A stretch of 64,000 nucleotides of DNA from Diplolepis rosae (taxonomy: Eukaryota > Arthropoda > Insecta > Hymenoptera > Diplolepididae): positions 8,411,001 to 8,475,000 of the forward strand of contig JAPYXD010000698.1 in the NCBI GenBank assembly GCA_030998225.1. Direction: 5' to 3'. Positions 23,811 to 35,753 of the stretch are shown one piece after another. A program made the translations under genes and the position numbers. The number at the start of each line of letters is the position of its first letter. The first letter of the stretch is position 1. Under the pieces are notes generated by a model that ran no database searches, was not told the DNA's origin, and saw only the letters and a list, made by a program, of their open reading frames with translations.

Positions 23811-25223
23811 GTGAGTAATATTCAATTTTCATAACCGTTAATTGTAAAAAGTACTTATTAATTTTAGAGAATTCGACGTTATTTTCTTTTTCTTTTTGAT
23901 ACACCTAATAGAATGCTTTCAAACTATTGTCGATTTCTTGCTTGTTTCTGATCTTATAAAACATTTTTTTAAATAATGCTGCCATGAAAGTGAATCAAAA
24001 TTCTTTATTTATTTTGGTTCGATTATAAAAATAGGTTTGGCGTTAACGGTGGAAATACTAATCTCTCAATAAAGATTAGATTTAATCAAGATGAAAACGA
24101 ATCTGGACAAACAAGCCTCTAAGCATTTTCTAGAGCTTCTATTTTATCTCCTCAAATTAAGGCACTATCTTAGCTCGAGTCTATTTCTAAAAACTCTGCG
24201 GAATATTATATTTTTTATTTTGTAAATAAGCATCTCACAATCTTCACTTAAATTTTTTGTTCCAATACATTTACTAGATTAAATTATTCTTTTATATAAA
24301 GGAAAGGAAGTTTTTAGTGTGTTTCTATTTTTTATAAAGTCCTTGACTGTTTAAATTGTCATAAAAGATAAGGATGGATATCAAGAAATATATCTAGCTT
24401 ATTATTTGTAGAAGCTGAAATTAAAAAAAAAGAGGACAGATGGTTATTGATATAGTTAAAAAGGATGTAATAATTATTTAAGGTACTTTTAGTCCAACCA
24501 TGTTAATAATATCGCCATTCGTTTCACATGAGGTCTTTCATAGTATAGCTTCGTGGACCAACATCTATTTATAACCAACGAGGTAGGATCTTGTGCACGC
24601 GTAAGATGCGTGCTTTATGTTTACAACCAATACGAGCTCAGCTCTGAAACTCAGTAAAGGTAGATAAACGGAATTCTTTTTTGGATCTGCTGCACCAAAA
24701 CGATTCTTCAAATCCAATTCGTACCATTTATAAATCAATATTCATACATGATACAATATTTTGAAAGAAAATTTAGGAAATGAAAATAATTAAAAAGATA
24801 AAAAATAGAAAAAAAGTTAGAACAGTTCAACTATCGGTGATTCCTACTCTGAAATAATAAATCCAAAAATAATATGGAATTCATAAAAGTTTCTGCTTCT
24901 GATTTCTGAAAACAAGCACAAACAGAATTGAAATAGATTAGTCTGATAAATTCTCCAGACGTTTTTAATTCCGAGTAAATAATTAAATTTCGCAATAATT
25001 TATTAAGATCTTAGTTATTTCTAATTTCATTATAGGACCAAGATCATTATTCAAAGATTTATTAGCTTTAAGGTAGTTGATCCACAAAAATTAGACCTCA
25101 GGCAAAAATAGATAATTTTGCTTTCAAGAATAGCAATATTACTATTGAAGGACTACTTTGGAAGAGAAAAGATTAATTTCCATGAAAAATATTTGAAATA
25201 CAGAAAAATAATTTGATTAATAA
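23811..25223. other. AT-rich, probable intron 1 of the MYLIP-like gene
   Basis: No exon, RNA gene or clear repeat seen. Confidence 0.4.
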
Positions 25224-25536
25224 ATTTTATTTTTGCCCCAACTTTTTTTCTTATCGCTTCTTACCAAATTTTTTAAAAATTATGCGATTCTAATAAATTA
25301 CGGATCGTTTTTTCAGGAAAAAGAATCTTCACAACTTTACCGTTTTCAATTTTTGAAAATAAATTCTTTAATGGCTGAATTTGGTAATAATTAATGCATT
25401 TTAGAAAATTGGAAATGGTTAAGTTGTAGAGAATCTTTTTTCTGAAAAAATGATCCGTGATTTATTAGAATCACATCATTTTTTGAAATTTGGTATGAAG
25501 CGATAAGAAAAAACGTTCGGGTAAAAATAAAATTCG
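25224..25536. mobile_element. Foldback element, about 130-base arms
   Basis: The left arm (about 25224-25355) and the reverse complement of the right arm (about 25405-25536) share CTTATCGCTTC, TACCAAATTT, GATTCTAATAAAT and CGGATC in the same order and spacing. Only about 50 bases separate the arms. No coding capacity. Likely a MITE or foldback transposon. Confidence 0.8.
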
Positions 25537-26245
25537 TAACTATTTTTTAAATGAAAAAATAGCGATTTCCATCTTTTAAAAATTTTAAACTTTTGAAAAA
25601 TATCAGTATATATTTAACTTTGATAAAACTTGTCTGAAGCATAAGAAAACAAATTGGAGGAAGAAAAAAATTTGATTGCAATTAGGTAGAATTCAATTTC
25701 AAAATTCAATTTAATGCCTTTGTCCCGGAAGCTGGAGATCTGATCTGATTGTGACAGTGTCTACGAGATCTAATTTGCTTTTGGAGCCTAGCTCTCTTGC
25801 ATTCAAGGATCCATCCCTTGTCTTCTCAAAATGCATATTATAAACTGAATGTTAAATTCACAAGCTTTGTGCGAACGTCATGACTTACTTCGCCTTGTTC
25901 CATTCTCGGTAATTAGGTTCGATCCGGTTTGCATCCTTCATCCTTATGTGAATCTTTTGTCTTCAAGTTCGACTATCTCTCGATGCAGCTCGAATTCTTG
26001 CTTTGGCATAGAGCTGGAGAGAGGATTATACCAGGAATGATTAAGGGAGCGTATTCCAGCCTTGAATCTCCTGATTCATAGCCATATCTTCAAAGGGGCT
26101 TCCTATTGAATTGAACCTTTATCAAGGAAATTGTCCGTTTCAATCATGAAATTTGCATCCAAATAGTCTACATTGAATTCTATAAATATCGAGTTTGCAA
26201 TTTATACATTATTTTATTAATTTTTATTAAAAAGTTCTTATATTC
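25537..26245. other. No gene seen
   Basis: Contains a less AT-rich patch (about 25720-26060) with an open frame at 25849-26040 that shows no recognisable domain. Confidence 0.4.
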
Positions 26246-26477
26246 TACACTTATAAAATGGTTAGTAAGACTAACTACTTCGGTTTGTAAAATATGCCTC
26301 AGCTATTTTATTAGTTAGCATAACAATTTTTGTTATTCGTGTTACTACCCAAGTTCTTGTGATAACAATTGAGATAGTAAAGCCAACAAAAAAAATTGCT
26401 GTGCTAACTAATAAAATAGCTGAGGCATATTTTACAAACTGAAGTAGTTGATTTTACTAACCATTTTTTTCAGTGTA
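26246..26477. mobile_element. MITE with about 85-base inverted repeats
   Basis: Ends TACACTTATAAAATGG and CCATTTTTTTCAGTGTA (inverted). The arms share GTTTGTAAAATATGCCTCAG and CTATTTTATTAGTTAGCA in inverted order. The CACTGA-type terminus is common to several elements in this window. Confidence 0.85.
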
Positions 26478-26683
26478 TGGATTCACCTTCAGAATACGAA
26501 AAGGAACTTGATTAAAAGTCTTGGAATTTCCTTTTTACCTTTTATTCTGCTTTGTGAATAGTCCAGTTTCAACTTTTAATTTGTTTTTAGCAGAAGAAAA
26601 TTAAAAATTAATTTTTTAATTGAAGATATGTGTTGATAGTTGGCTTTAGGGTCCAAGGTTAGTAAAAACTCAAAGTTTTAAAT

Positions 26684-26725
26684 AATCAAACGTTTCGGCT
26701 CTGTTCGGAGCCCTCGTGAGTGATT
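26684..26725 (-). ncRNA. Hammerhead-ribozyme-like motif (one core change)
   Basis: On the minus strand: stem I AATCA, core CTCACGA, stem II GGCTC/GAGCC with loop CGAACA, GAA, mini stem III ACGU, cleavage position U, then TGATT that pairs stem I. The core differs from CUGANGA by G5 to C, so this copy is expected to be inactive. Confidence 0.55.
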
Positions 26726-27237
26726 TATTTTGATCTAAAAAATACATAAAACAATTTTGCTAACTAAGGGCTTCTTTGATGGGGAATTTTATTATTTATA
26801 TCTTTTTTTATGCATTTATAAAAACTTGGAAATTCTTCCGACTAAAATGCTTTAAAAACTTTAAAAAGAGATTGAAAAATTGACAATTTTGTTTATAATG
26901 AATTAGAAACTTTAAAAAATGCGTAATGTCATACTAAAGATTTTCCCAATTATGAATATGGACAATGAGATTAATTATTCAGAGTGTTCACGAAATGCAC
27001 CCAAGTTTGCATATATACATAAAGATTTCTTTGGTTTGAGTCTAAATATAAAATACCTACGTAAATATTTCTTTGGTATAAAGCAATTAAGAATAACATT
27101 GCTTCCAAATAAAATACTTTGAGATCGACATTTTTTTTTAATAAACTAATAATTTGGCTTAAATATGTAGGCGTATAAAATTTCCCATCAAGAGGCCCTT
27201 AGCGAAATTGTTTTATGTATTTTTTAAATCGAAAATA

Positions 27238-27279
27238 AATCAGTGATGAAGGCTCCGATTAGAACCGAAATGTTTGATT
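27238..27279 (+). ncRNA. Hammerhead-ribozyme-like motif (one core change)
   Basis: Stem I AATCA (27238-27242), core GTGATGA (27243-27249), stem II 27251-27266 (GG-TC with GA-CC, one internal mismatch), GAA (27267-27269), AUGU as stem III, then TGATT (27275-27279) pairing stem I. C3 is G here, so activity is unlikely. It is the partner arm of the motif at 26684-26725. Confidence 0.55.
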
Positions 27280-27439
27280 ATGTAAAACCTTGAGTTTTTA
27301 TTAACCTTGGACCCTAAAGCCAACTATCAACATCAATACATATTATCAATTATTAATTATGAGTCAATGCAAGTTTAGAATATGAATATTAATTTTTTAA
27401 ATTCAGATTTTCAAATTGTTGAAATTTTAAATTTTAAAT

Positions 27440-27560
27440 TTAAATATAAAGAATTGGAAATCTTTCTGCGGAAAAAGACGCTATCGACTGTGCCGGGATT
27501 CGAACCCGGGTCTTTCGATTTTCGCTCGAATTTGAAAATTTTTAATTTCAGTAGACCTGT
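27440..27560 (-). repeat. tRNA-like (SINE-type) repeat copy 1
   Basis: On the minus strand it carries ACCCGGGTTCGAATCCCGG, a perfect T-arm/B-box (GGTTCGAATCC), followed by CACAGTCGATAGCGTC and an AGAAAGATTT tail. It matches the plus-strand copy at 30560-30665. No complete tRNA cloverleaf can be formed, so it is treated as a tRNA-derived repeat. Confidence 0.65.
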
Positions 27561-29055
27561 TTTTCGGCATTTACATAAAAATTCCTAATTTTTAGAATAG
27601 ATGAAGTAATTTTGTTTCCTTGAAATAAAACGAATGTTGATTACATTTTTCATTTAATGACCTGAAGATGAAGTGATTTTGTTTATTATTAACGAAGATA
27701 TTGCACAAAAAAGTTCCATAATTTTAGTATAACCCTCGAAATAATGAGCTTTCTAAAACTTTTATTTGTTCATTTTAAAGATAGATTTATGTAGAATGTC
27801 AGGAATATACAAAAAAAACTGTGATAACTCTTCTTAGATTCTGCCGAAGCCTGAATTACGAAGGAAAAATTTGTAAAACATAATTTATGAAAGAATATAC
27901 AAAATAATAATAATTTATTTTCTAGTGATATTTGGTATTTTATTTCTTATGATTAATTTTTATAATTTTTACAATCCATTTTTCGAGTATGAGAGCGTTT
28001 CGAATTTTTATAATCTTGTTGTTCTAAGTATTAGCTTGAAAAATATCCACAATATTTTTAATACGCTACTGATATTCCATGTAAATTTACCTTTACAATG
28101 AGCCACTAATAGTTTCGAAAAGTTGATTACGTCGGAAGTTATTTAAAAATTAATCAAACTTCTAAATGTAGACTTTTTTTCATAATACATTCGTTAATAA
28201 TTGATAAAAGCACATTATTTTCAAGTCATTGGAAGCAGAATTTTATTAACTTCATTTATTATCTTTCATTTTATTTTCAGGAGAAACTTTTTTTAGATTT
28301 TTTGTTTTAAAAAACGAGGTGCAAACTTCAGCTTAATTTATTTTTAACAATTCTAATTCATAAAATAGTCCTTCCATTGCTGAGTATTATATATATATTT
28401 TTTTATGAATTGTTCAGTCTATAAGTATTCCATAATTGTAAAAAAAAATTGGATATTTGAAATTATAAATAATCTTTTCAAACTTTTGAGCGTTCAAATA
28501 AACGGAATTATTCTTTATTTTACTTTAAATTTAAAATTCCGTTAAAATAAAGATTTATTGAGTATAACATAGAAAAAGATGGATTACATTTAAAATAATG
28601 ATTTTCACTGCATTTTTACTTTTTTATACATTCGCGTACCTAATTATTCTCAATCAAGATGATTCGAATCATTAGGTTTCGAAATTAAATTTTGACTGAT
28701 TAATAATATAAGTTAGGACATTAGATGTAAATAGAAACAACTATTATTATTATTTTTGTTTTGATGATGATTCTTACCTGGCGCCATTACATATCAGATA
28801 TTAAGTATCAAAGGTGTTAAATATCGAGAACGTCAGCAAATTTATGTACTCTACTTCCTTCTTGAATTTTTTTACGAATTAATATCTAAAGTCTCTCATC
28901 TTTGATTAAGTTTCTCTTTTATGTAAATTTTTTAAATGTATATTTGATTGATTTATATACTGATAACTCAACAAAATAAAATAATTGCTTTCAGAAAAAA
29001 AAATTTGTATGCAATTGATCAAGGATCAAACAAATTTTGGTTAAATCAACTAAAA
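27561..29055. other. AT-rich, no gene seen
   Basis: No exon or clear repeat recognised. Confidence 0.4.
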
Positions 29056-29818
29056 TACATGGAGAAAAATGGATTATAAAAATGAATATCCAGGTACATT
29101 GACTATAGGACAGCCATATGAATTATAAAAGCTATAATCTCGATTATAAGCGGTATGATGTTACACCGAAAAATTTTTTTTTCCGAGAGTCAGCTATCAC
29201 CTATAGTTAAGTCTAACCTTGTTGAAATAACACGGATTCCTGTTTAAGAGAATCAAGTACATACAGTTAAACAAACCAATATAAACCTTGTTACAGAGAA
29301 ATAAAGAATTCTAGTTCTATTAACAATTAAATTCAATTAATATTGCTATGCTGTTATTACAAAACTCCGCTGTAAAAAGAATATCTTCTGTATTTATTAC
29401 TTTTTCACTGTGTAAACAAAAATTTTTTTGTCAATGATTCTTTAAGACCCACTTTTATCAATATAAATTTTGCTCTAGTAGATCATAAACATAAAGTTGT
29501 TTTTTGGTTACGTTTAATACATGCGCCTGAAAGGATCTGTCCGTCAAATCAACTTGCTTTCTTTGTTTTTCTTACTAAACTTGAACTTTGTCATTTCAAC
29601 TAGGATTGCAAAGTTGGCGCCTGTTCTAACTAGGCAAAATAGTATACGGTTACAAGGAATTTTTTTTGGTGTAGAATATAGAAAAAATTGTAGGTTATGT
29701 CACTTATAATCTGGATTATACTTCTTATAATCTAGATTATAGTATTTATAATCTAAATAGTTGTCCCATAGTCACTGGACCTGGATATTAAATTTTATAA
29801 TCCATTTTTCTCAGTGTA
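29056..29818. mobile_element. TIR element, about 110-base inverted ends
   Basis: The left end GAGAAAAATGGATTATAAAA is repeated inverted at the right, which ends TTCTCAGTGTA. Both arms go on with AATATCCAGGT, a GACTAT-GGACA block and runs of ATTATAA words. Interior 500 bases have one open frame (29521-29709) without recognisable domains. Non-autonomous DNA transposon. Confidence 0.85.
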
Positions 29819-30559
29819 CATCTTTGATTTGGCCAAATCGTATCCAAACCAACCATCTTTGGTTGCATGAACCTAATTCTTTGGTTGAATCAACAAAAAA
29901 TTTGATCAAACGTATAATAAGCAAATTTTTTGCTTGATTTAATTAAATTTTGGTTGGATTGACTAAATATTTTACAAAGTGTGGAAAGTATCAGGATGGA
30001 TGAAATAATTATAGTTGAAAATAGGTTTTTAATCTACTTCATAAAATTGGAACATTTAGTGGCAGAATTATCTACTGAAATGCGATCTCGATCAGTAAAG
30101 AGTATTCCCTACAGGATCCTTGTAACTTCTGTCTTAGTTGCCTGTTCAGTTCGCGTCAGTCATTGGTTAAAGTGGTCAACTCCTCTTGAAGTTGCAAGAA
30201 ACTTCCTCAAAGTGGAAGAGACTCGTCTATTCAACTGCTTTACACACGAAAGCTTGAAACATTTCGTTTCACTTTGAAGAAGAAGATTAATTTTACTCTT
30301 TAACCTCTGACAGTTCAGTCAATATTAAATTTACCAATTTTTGAAATCTAAGGAAAAAGAAACTTTTTCAACTGCACTAGGAAGTGAGTTGAGCTTAGAC
30401 TCAAACACTTTGATATTATATCTACACTATTAGAAATTTTATGAAATTTATGAAATTTTTAAGTTACAAATGTAACGGATAATCATTAGAAATTTATAAG
30501 TTTTGAAAAAACGTATATTAAATTTGCTAAAGATTTACCAAAATGATTTCAAATTAATT

Positions 30560-30665
30560 AGTTGAATTTGAAATTTTTGCAAGAGCAGTCGACCAGCAAT
30601 TGAAAGACCTGGGCTCGAATCCCAGCGCAGTCGAAAGCATCTTTTTTTCACAGAAAGATTTCAAA
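30560..30665 (+). repeat. tRNA-like (SINE-type) repeat copy 2
   Basis: GACCTGGGCTCGAATCCCAG is a T-arm/B-box, preceded by AGAGCAGTCGACCAGCAATT and followed by GCGCAGTCGAAAGCATC and a T-rich tail with CAGAAAGATTTC. Same order of blocks as copy 1 at 27440-27560 on the other strand. Confidence 0.65.
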
Positions 30666-30841
30666 TTCTTTAAAATTCACCAAATTCACCAAAATTCCTG
30701 AAACTTAACATTTTTTCTTTCCAAGTTTCAGAATTATCAGATACAAGTATCGGAATATTCAGTAATTTGTAACTGAAAAGTGAGATTTAAAAGGTGGAAG
30801 TTTGGAAATTCTCATCAGTGATTTCATTGTAAATAAATTCT

Positions 30842-31697
30842 TTAAGGCCATGGATCAATCGGACCATGTGACTAAATTCTACATTACTCGTTCATGTGAG
30901 ATAACTTTTTTTTTTTAAAAACTCATCGACAATTACAATCAATGACATGTGATACTTAGAAAATTAGAAAATTTGATGTATTTTAGGTTTCTACATGTTT
31001 ATGTTTAAAGTACATAAAATTTTCTTTTCTAAATTTGGCAAATGGTAGAGAAGATAAAAACGGACGTAAATAGACTACTTTTGGTTAAAAAATTGAAAAA
31101 CAGTTCAATCTTAGAAAAATATATCGGAAAATTTTGTTCATTGTCAAAACCAAAAGTAGTTAATTTACGTCCGTTTTTATCTTTTCTACTATTTCCTAAA
31201 TTTTAAAAACAAAATTTTTATATATTTTAGACACAAACATGTAGAAACTGGACCAAATTGTTTCCATGAACTTGCTACTTTTCTCAAGTATCACATTCCC
31301 TTAATTGTAACATTTTTTGCAAAATTTTCACTCATACGAAATTGACTTACGTTCTTTACCGTATTTTGTTGCATTTTCGAAGTTTTTAGCAAGATATTTT
31401 GTAAAATGAAAAAATTATCTTACTCTCTAAATCTGAATCAGTCAAATTTTCACTGATTGAATCAGTGATTTGCCTTTTCGCTGATTCATCAGTGAAAAAA
31501 TATTTTGCACTGTTAAATCAGTTAATTTTCACTGAAATAATGAGTGAAATTTGACTGATTTACAGTAACCTCTTTTTAGCTATTTGAATCAGTCAAATTT
31601 CACTGATAATCAGTAGGTTTTGACCTATTCAAATTTAGAGAGTACATGAACTTTTAAAGAATTTAGTCACATAGCCTGGTTGATCCATGGCCTTGAC
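30842..31697. mobile_element. TIR element with AAGGCCATGGATCAA ends
   Basis: Left end AAGGCCATGGATCAATC then GGACCATGTGACTAAATT; the right end is the inverted form. Inner arms share ACGGACGTAAAT and TTTCTACATGTTT, again inverted, so almost the whole element folds back around about 31130. A TA-flanked MITE (31423-31642) is inserted in the right arm. Family members or fragments lie at 6365, 45113, 55330 and 55702-57596. Confidence 0.85.
31423..31642. mobile_element. MITE of the CTCTCTAAATCTGAATCAGT family, copy A
   Basis: Flanked by TA on both sides, with ends CTCTCTAAATCTGAATCAGT and ATTCAAATTTAGAGAG (inverted). The interior is built from many ATCAGTGAAA/TTTCACTGAT words. TA duplication points to the Tc1/mariner superfamily. 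Confidence 0.85.
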
Positions 31698-32820
31698 CCT
31701 TATTTAGCGTTTTTTGAAATCACACCTAATTTCTTTTTTTTTTATTCAAAACTTGTCTTTGATACATTTTACCCTGTTTACAAGAAAACCTTCACAGAGA
31801 TAAATTCCAACAGTGTTTTCCCCATTGAGTACGGCCTGAGGATAAAAACGGTACTTACTGCTCTCTGACTTGGTCGTAGTCGGCTTCCTGGCCAAGCCCC
31901 TAAGTACTGGTGGTGGCTTATAAAAATAAATACCGAGGACACCTCGCAAAGAGGACGCTTTTTCCTCCTGTTGAAGTGAAGAAAGACGAAAGGACTCTTT
32001 TACCTTCCTCCTATCCACCCAACAACAAGAAAATGTGAAATTTATGTTTTGGAAATAATTTTCAAATTTTTATTCCACTAGCGATGTTAGACCGAGAAAA
32101 AATCTCTTAAATTTACTGAGTCTATAAGCTAAAATAGTGACAGTATAACATTTATCTAACTTTAACAGATAATTCAGTAAAACTCACGCCTTTTCTATAG
32201 CCGGCGTGGCCCAATACGGAAATAAGGGATTTTTTTTAAGATGTTGATTCAACATGGATTCCTGTAATATTCATCGAAAACTTTATTATATTTACATAAA
32301 AACAGTGAATTTTACTGAAATATCTGTTAATTTTAGAGGAATTTTATGCTGTCACTTCATTAAATTATACAGTCCTTTGACCCTCCACCTTTTTTTACTT
32401 GATCTTTTCTTGAAAGTGCGATAAAATCGCTGTAGTCCATACAGAAATATATCAAGGGGCTTTGCAGAGCTTTGGCTAGTTTTTCTTAATTCTAATCTGG
32501 TAAATACTGGGAAAATAGTCATAACCCTACTAGGCGCGTCACTTTTTTCCAATGAAACACCCTACACAAGGAAAAAAGTGTTATGTTATTTTCAGATTAA
32601 ATTTGAAATACTTTAATATTAATTTCATTAATATTTTGCATCAAACTCAACAGATACAGTAAAACAATTTAAAATCTAGTAATACCTCACAGACGATTTC
32701 GGCTTAAATTTACTCACCCATAATGTATATGCAAAAATAATGCATAAACTATGCAAAAATAATGCATAAACTATGCAAAAATCGCTTTAAATTTTTAATT
32801 AAGTTTCTTCTAATAGTGTA
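31698..32820. other. No gene recognised
   Basis: Minus-strand open frames at 31746-32018 and 32352-32552 have balanced composition but no family I recognise; they may be transposon fragments. The DNA around 31860-32010 and 32370-32570 is GC-richer than its surroundings. Confidence 0.35.
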
Positions 32821-33083
32821 CTCTCTAAATCTGATTCATTAAAATTTTCACTGATTGAATCAGTGATTTGCCTTTTCACAGATTCATTAGTGAAAACATA
32901 TTTTTCACTGTTAAATCAATTAATTTTTACTGATTCACCAGCAAAAGATATTTTTTCACTGTTAAATCGATTAATTGTCACTGATTGAATCAGTGAAATT
33001 TGACATCTTCACAGTAACCTCTTTTTGGCTATTGGAATAAGTCAAATTTCACTGCTAATCAGTAGATTTTTACTGATTTCTCA
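32821..33083. mobile_element. MITE of the CTCTCTAAATCTGA family, copy B (right end lost)
   Basis: Starts after TA with CTCTCTAAATCTGATTCATT and contains the same ATCAGTG words and the AACCTCTTTTTGGCTATT block of copy A. The inverted right end is not found. Confidence 0.7.
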
Positions 33084-33123
33084 TGTACGTAAAAATTTAT
33101 TTGCATAACCAAATTTATATTTA

Positions 33124-33414
33124 CTCCCTAAATCCGAAGCAGTAAAACTCACTGATTCACAGTGAAAAATCGCTGTTTCCAATGTTATAAGTTTTCCACG
33201 TAGAATCAGCGTAATTTAACTGATATCACCAGGAAAACTCACTTGTTGACCAGCAAATTTCACTGTTGACCAGTATATTTAACTGATTACCCAGTGAGTT
33301 TTCGTGGTCGAATGAGGTAAATTCCACTGATTTCTATGTGGAAGACTTATAACATTCGAAACAATTGTCTTTTACTGTGAATCAGTGAGTATTTACTGTT
33401 TCGGATTTAGGGAG
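33124..33414. mobile_element. MITE of the CTCCCTAAATCCGA family, copy C
   Basis: TA-flanked, with ends CTCCCTAAATCCGAAGCAGT and ACTGTTTCGGATTTAGGGAG. Arms are about 90 bases and share GTTATAAGTTTTCCACGTAG (inverted as a mismatch-bearing form). Flanking DNA (33083-33121 and 33417-33455) is itself an inverted repeat, so this copy sits at the exact centre of a second palindrome. Confidence 0.85.
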
Positions 33415-33693
33415 TACATATAAAATTGGTTATACAAATAAATTTTAACGTGCGTGAAAAATTTTCTCTATACATATGTATTAGCATATTGTGCAACTGA
33501 AAAAAAAATTATTTTGCGAGTGTGAAGTTTGATGCCCGCGCAAAGCGAGAGTAACAACCAGACGAGTAAAATAAATGTTTTTCCCGTGTCGAACACGATT
33601 ATTTTTCAACTAGGGGATCAGAAAATGGATCTATTTGCCCCGCCCGGGACAATAAAATCCACTTTATGACCCGCTAGTAGAAAACAAAAAAAA

Positions 33694-34627
33694 ATATATA
33701 TGGGTCATTCCAGCATATTAGATTGACAGTCGATGTCACAGATTTGAACGAGATCATTTTTTTCGGTTCTTTATCAACAATAAATAGACAAGTATTTTTT
33801 TGTTTGGCAAAAAAAATTTTTTTCACAAGTATACGATTTTTCGAATTTTCTAAGAAATGATATTTTCGACTTAGCAAGCGCGTAAGTTATTAGCGCTAAA
33901 AGTAAAGGTGGATTGATAAATAAGTGGGTGCTGTTACAAATGCTTAAGAGGCTTATATTTAAATAATAAGTACAAATGCATCAATATACGTTTGAAAATT
34001 TTATTAATTATCGAGAAGTGTCATTTTTTACTTTAGCTTGGATTTTTTTCTACTTTTTTCTTTTGAAAAACAATCTGCGAATCGAGATTCCAAAAATTTC
34101 TGGGCTGTTTCGTAATCTTCAGTATTTCTATGCGCCCGGATTGCGCGCGAGGCTCTTCAAAATTCGATAACTTCCAAATCAATGATCCAGCCATTTTGAT
34201 TCAATCGTCATATTTTATAACAGACTTCAAAGAATCTAAATCCACGCAAAAAAAAATTTCGTAAGGGGCCAAATTTGGAAAAAAACGATTTTGCGTTTAT
34301 TTCTTTACTTTTGTATGTTAAAAAATATTTAAACAATTTTTTTGCAACAATCTCTGTAAAGAAGAGCCAAAACCCTAATTTTCGTAATTTGGAAAATTTT
34401 TTGTGCGAACAATTGTTTTCAAGATAAACAGGCTTGAAAGTGCGTTTGCTATGTCGAAAATATCATTTCTTAGAAAATTCGAAAAATCGTATACTTGTAA
34501 AAAAATTTTTTTTGGCCAAACAAAAAAATACGTGTCTATTTATTGTTGATAAAGAACCGAAAAATAATTATCTCGTTCAAATCTGCGATATCGACTGTCA
34601 ATCTAATATGGAATGACTCATATATAG
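33694..34627. mobile_element. Long-TIR element, about 190-base inverted arms
   Basis: Left arm 33694-33885 and right arm 34435-34627 share, inverted, ATATGGGTCATTCC-like ends, GACTGTCAATCTAATAT, TCTATTTATTGTTGATAAAG and TCGAAAATATCATTTCTTAG. The roughly 550-base centre has no conserved coding frame. Confidence 0.85.
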
Positions 34628-35753
34628 TTGCATATGCCACGCAACTTCGGGTTTTTAATGGTACAAAAAATAATTGTGGATCCGGACAAGGGCCTTGTCA
34701 GATTCCTATTTTAAATTTGGCAAGATAGGGCATTTTCTGCACGGGGGCTGGCGCTTCATTTGAAATGCAAATTATTGCATTAATATTTTCCTTTGCACTT
34801 TAAAACTCTGTTGAACTCGTCAAGTGTATACAACCGTCCTGGTTGAATACGCGGCTATGCTGGCCTAATTAGTAAAAGAGCTAAGAGAAAGGATTTAAGG
34901 AGATGAACTTTTGCTGCTTTTTCAGAGAAACTGTAGGTGTTAGCTTCTTTTATTTTCTCGTTAGAAAAGCCTCTTTTGCTGTTTTTTGTATTAGAACTTT
35001 CCTCGGGCTTCGTTAATACTTGTTGTTTTTAATTGGTAATATTATTTCTAGAAATTCGTATCACGATTATTAGTATACTCAGAAAAGTAACTAATATTAA
35101 TTTTATTGAGTTAACGAAATGGTTTTGTTGGAATAACTAAACATTATATTGTCCGTATAATAACAAAATACTATAATTGAACATACAAAAAAATTTGTTC
35201 TTTTAAGCAATTATTTTTTCCAAGTGGATATTTTTAGCTTGTATGAATTATTTTTGCTTTTCTCTAATTTTAAAGTAGTTATTAACCTTAAATGGACTGT
35301 AAAAAGTTTCTGTTCTATTTTCACAATATTGTAATGGAAGTTTATTACCAAAACGTAATGTTATTTCACAACATATCATGTATTGTAATTTCACTCTACT
35401 GTGATTTTACATTACAATTTCTCGACTGTAATTTAACATTAGATTTTGGTAATAAAATTTCATTTAAGTAATTAATTTTTCCTACTATAATTTCTCGTGT
35501 TTAAAGAAAAATAAAGTTTCCTTCTGCATACTTCTCTTTCCTATTTAAGTCTCTGTAAGAAAATCCTATTTTCATCTCACTATCTCTCATTTTTATGCGA
35601 ATGAATCGTGCTACAATGATTTATGACAAAAAAGCAGCAAAATGTGAAGTGTGGAAATATGTCTTGCGATTTGTCGCAATCTCTAAAATATTGATGTTGC
35701 TTATTTTCGAACACGTAGGATATAGTAAATAAATAATGCCTTAGCAGGATTTA
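34628..35753. other. AT-rich, no gene seen
   Basis: No exon recognised. A short inverted pattern of TGTAATTT / AAATTACA words occurs at 35330-35470 (probably another small repeat). Confidence 0.4.

Larger units (their letters stand above)
26631..27333. mobile_element. Inverted pair of Penelope-like terminal repeats (about 165-base arms)
   Basis: Both outer ends carry TTGATAGTTGGCTTTAGGGT (or close) followed by CCAAGGTTARTAAAAACTCAA, then a hammerhead-like core, then AAAAAATACATAAAACAATT. The arms face each other. Interior (about 26790-27150) is AT-rich without a conserved protein. Inverted terminal repeats that hold a hammerhead motif are known from Penelope-like retroelements, so I infer that origin. 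Confidence 0.7.

Noticed and set aside
25140..25180. Possible FERM exon (DYFG) for the MYLIP-like gene
   Set aside because: Only four residues match and the flanking translation does not resemble a FERM domain; no proper splice sites.
27480..27530. True tRNA gene on the minus strand
   Set aside because: Perfect T-arm, but no matching D-arm, anticodon arm or acceptor stem; a related dispersed copy exists at 30.6 kb.
31746..32552. Two minus-strand open frames as host genes
   Set aside because: No domain or splice context recognised; surrounded by transposons. Left as unknown DNA.
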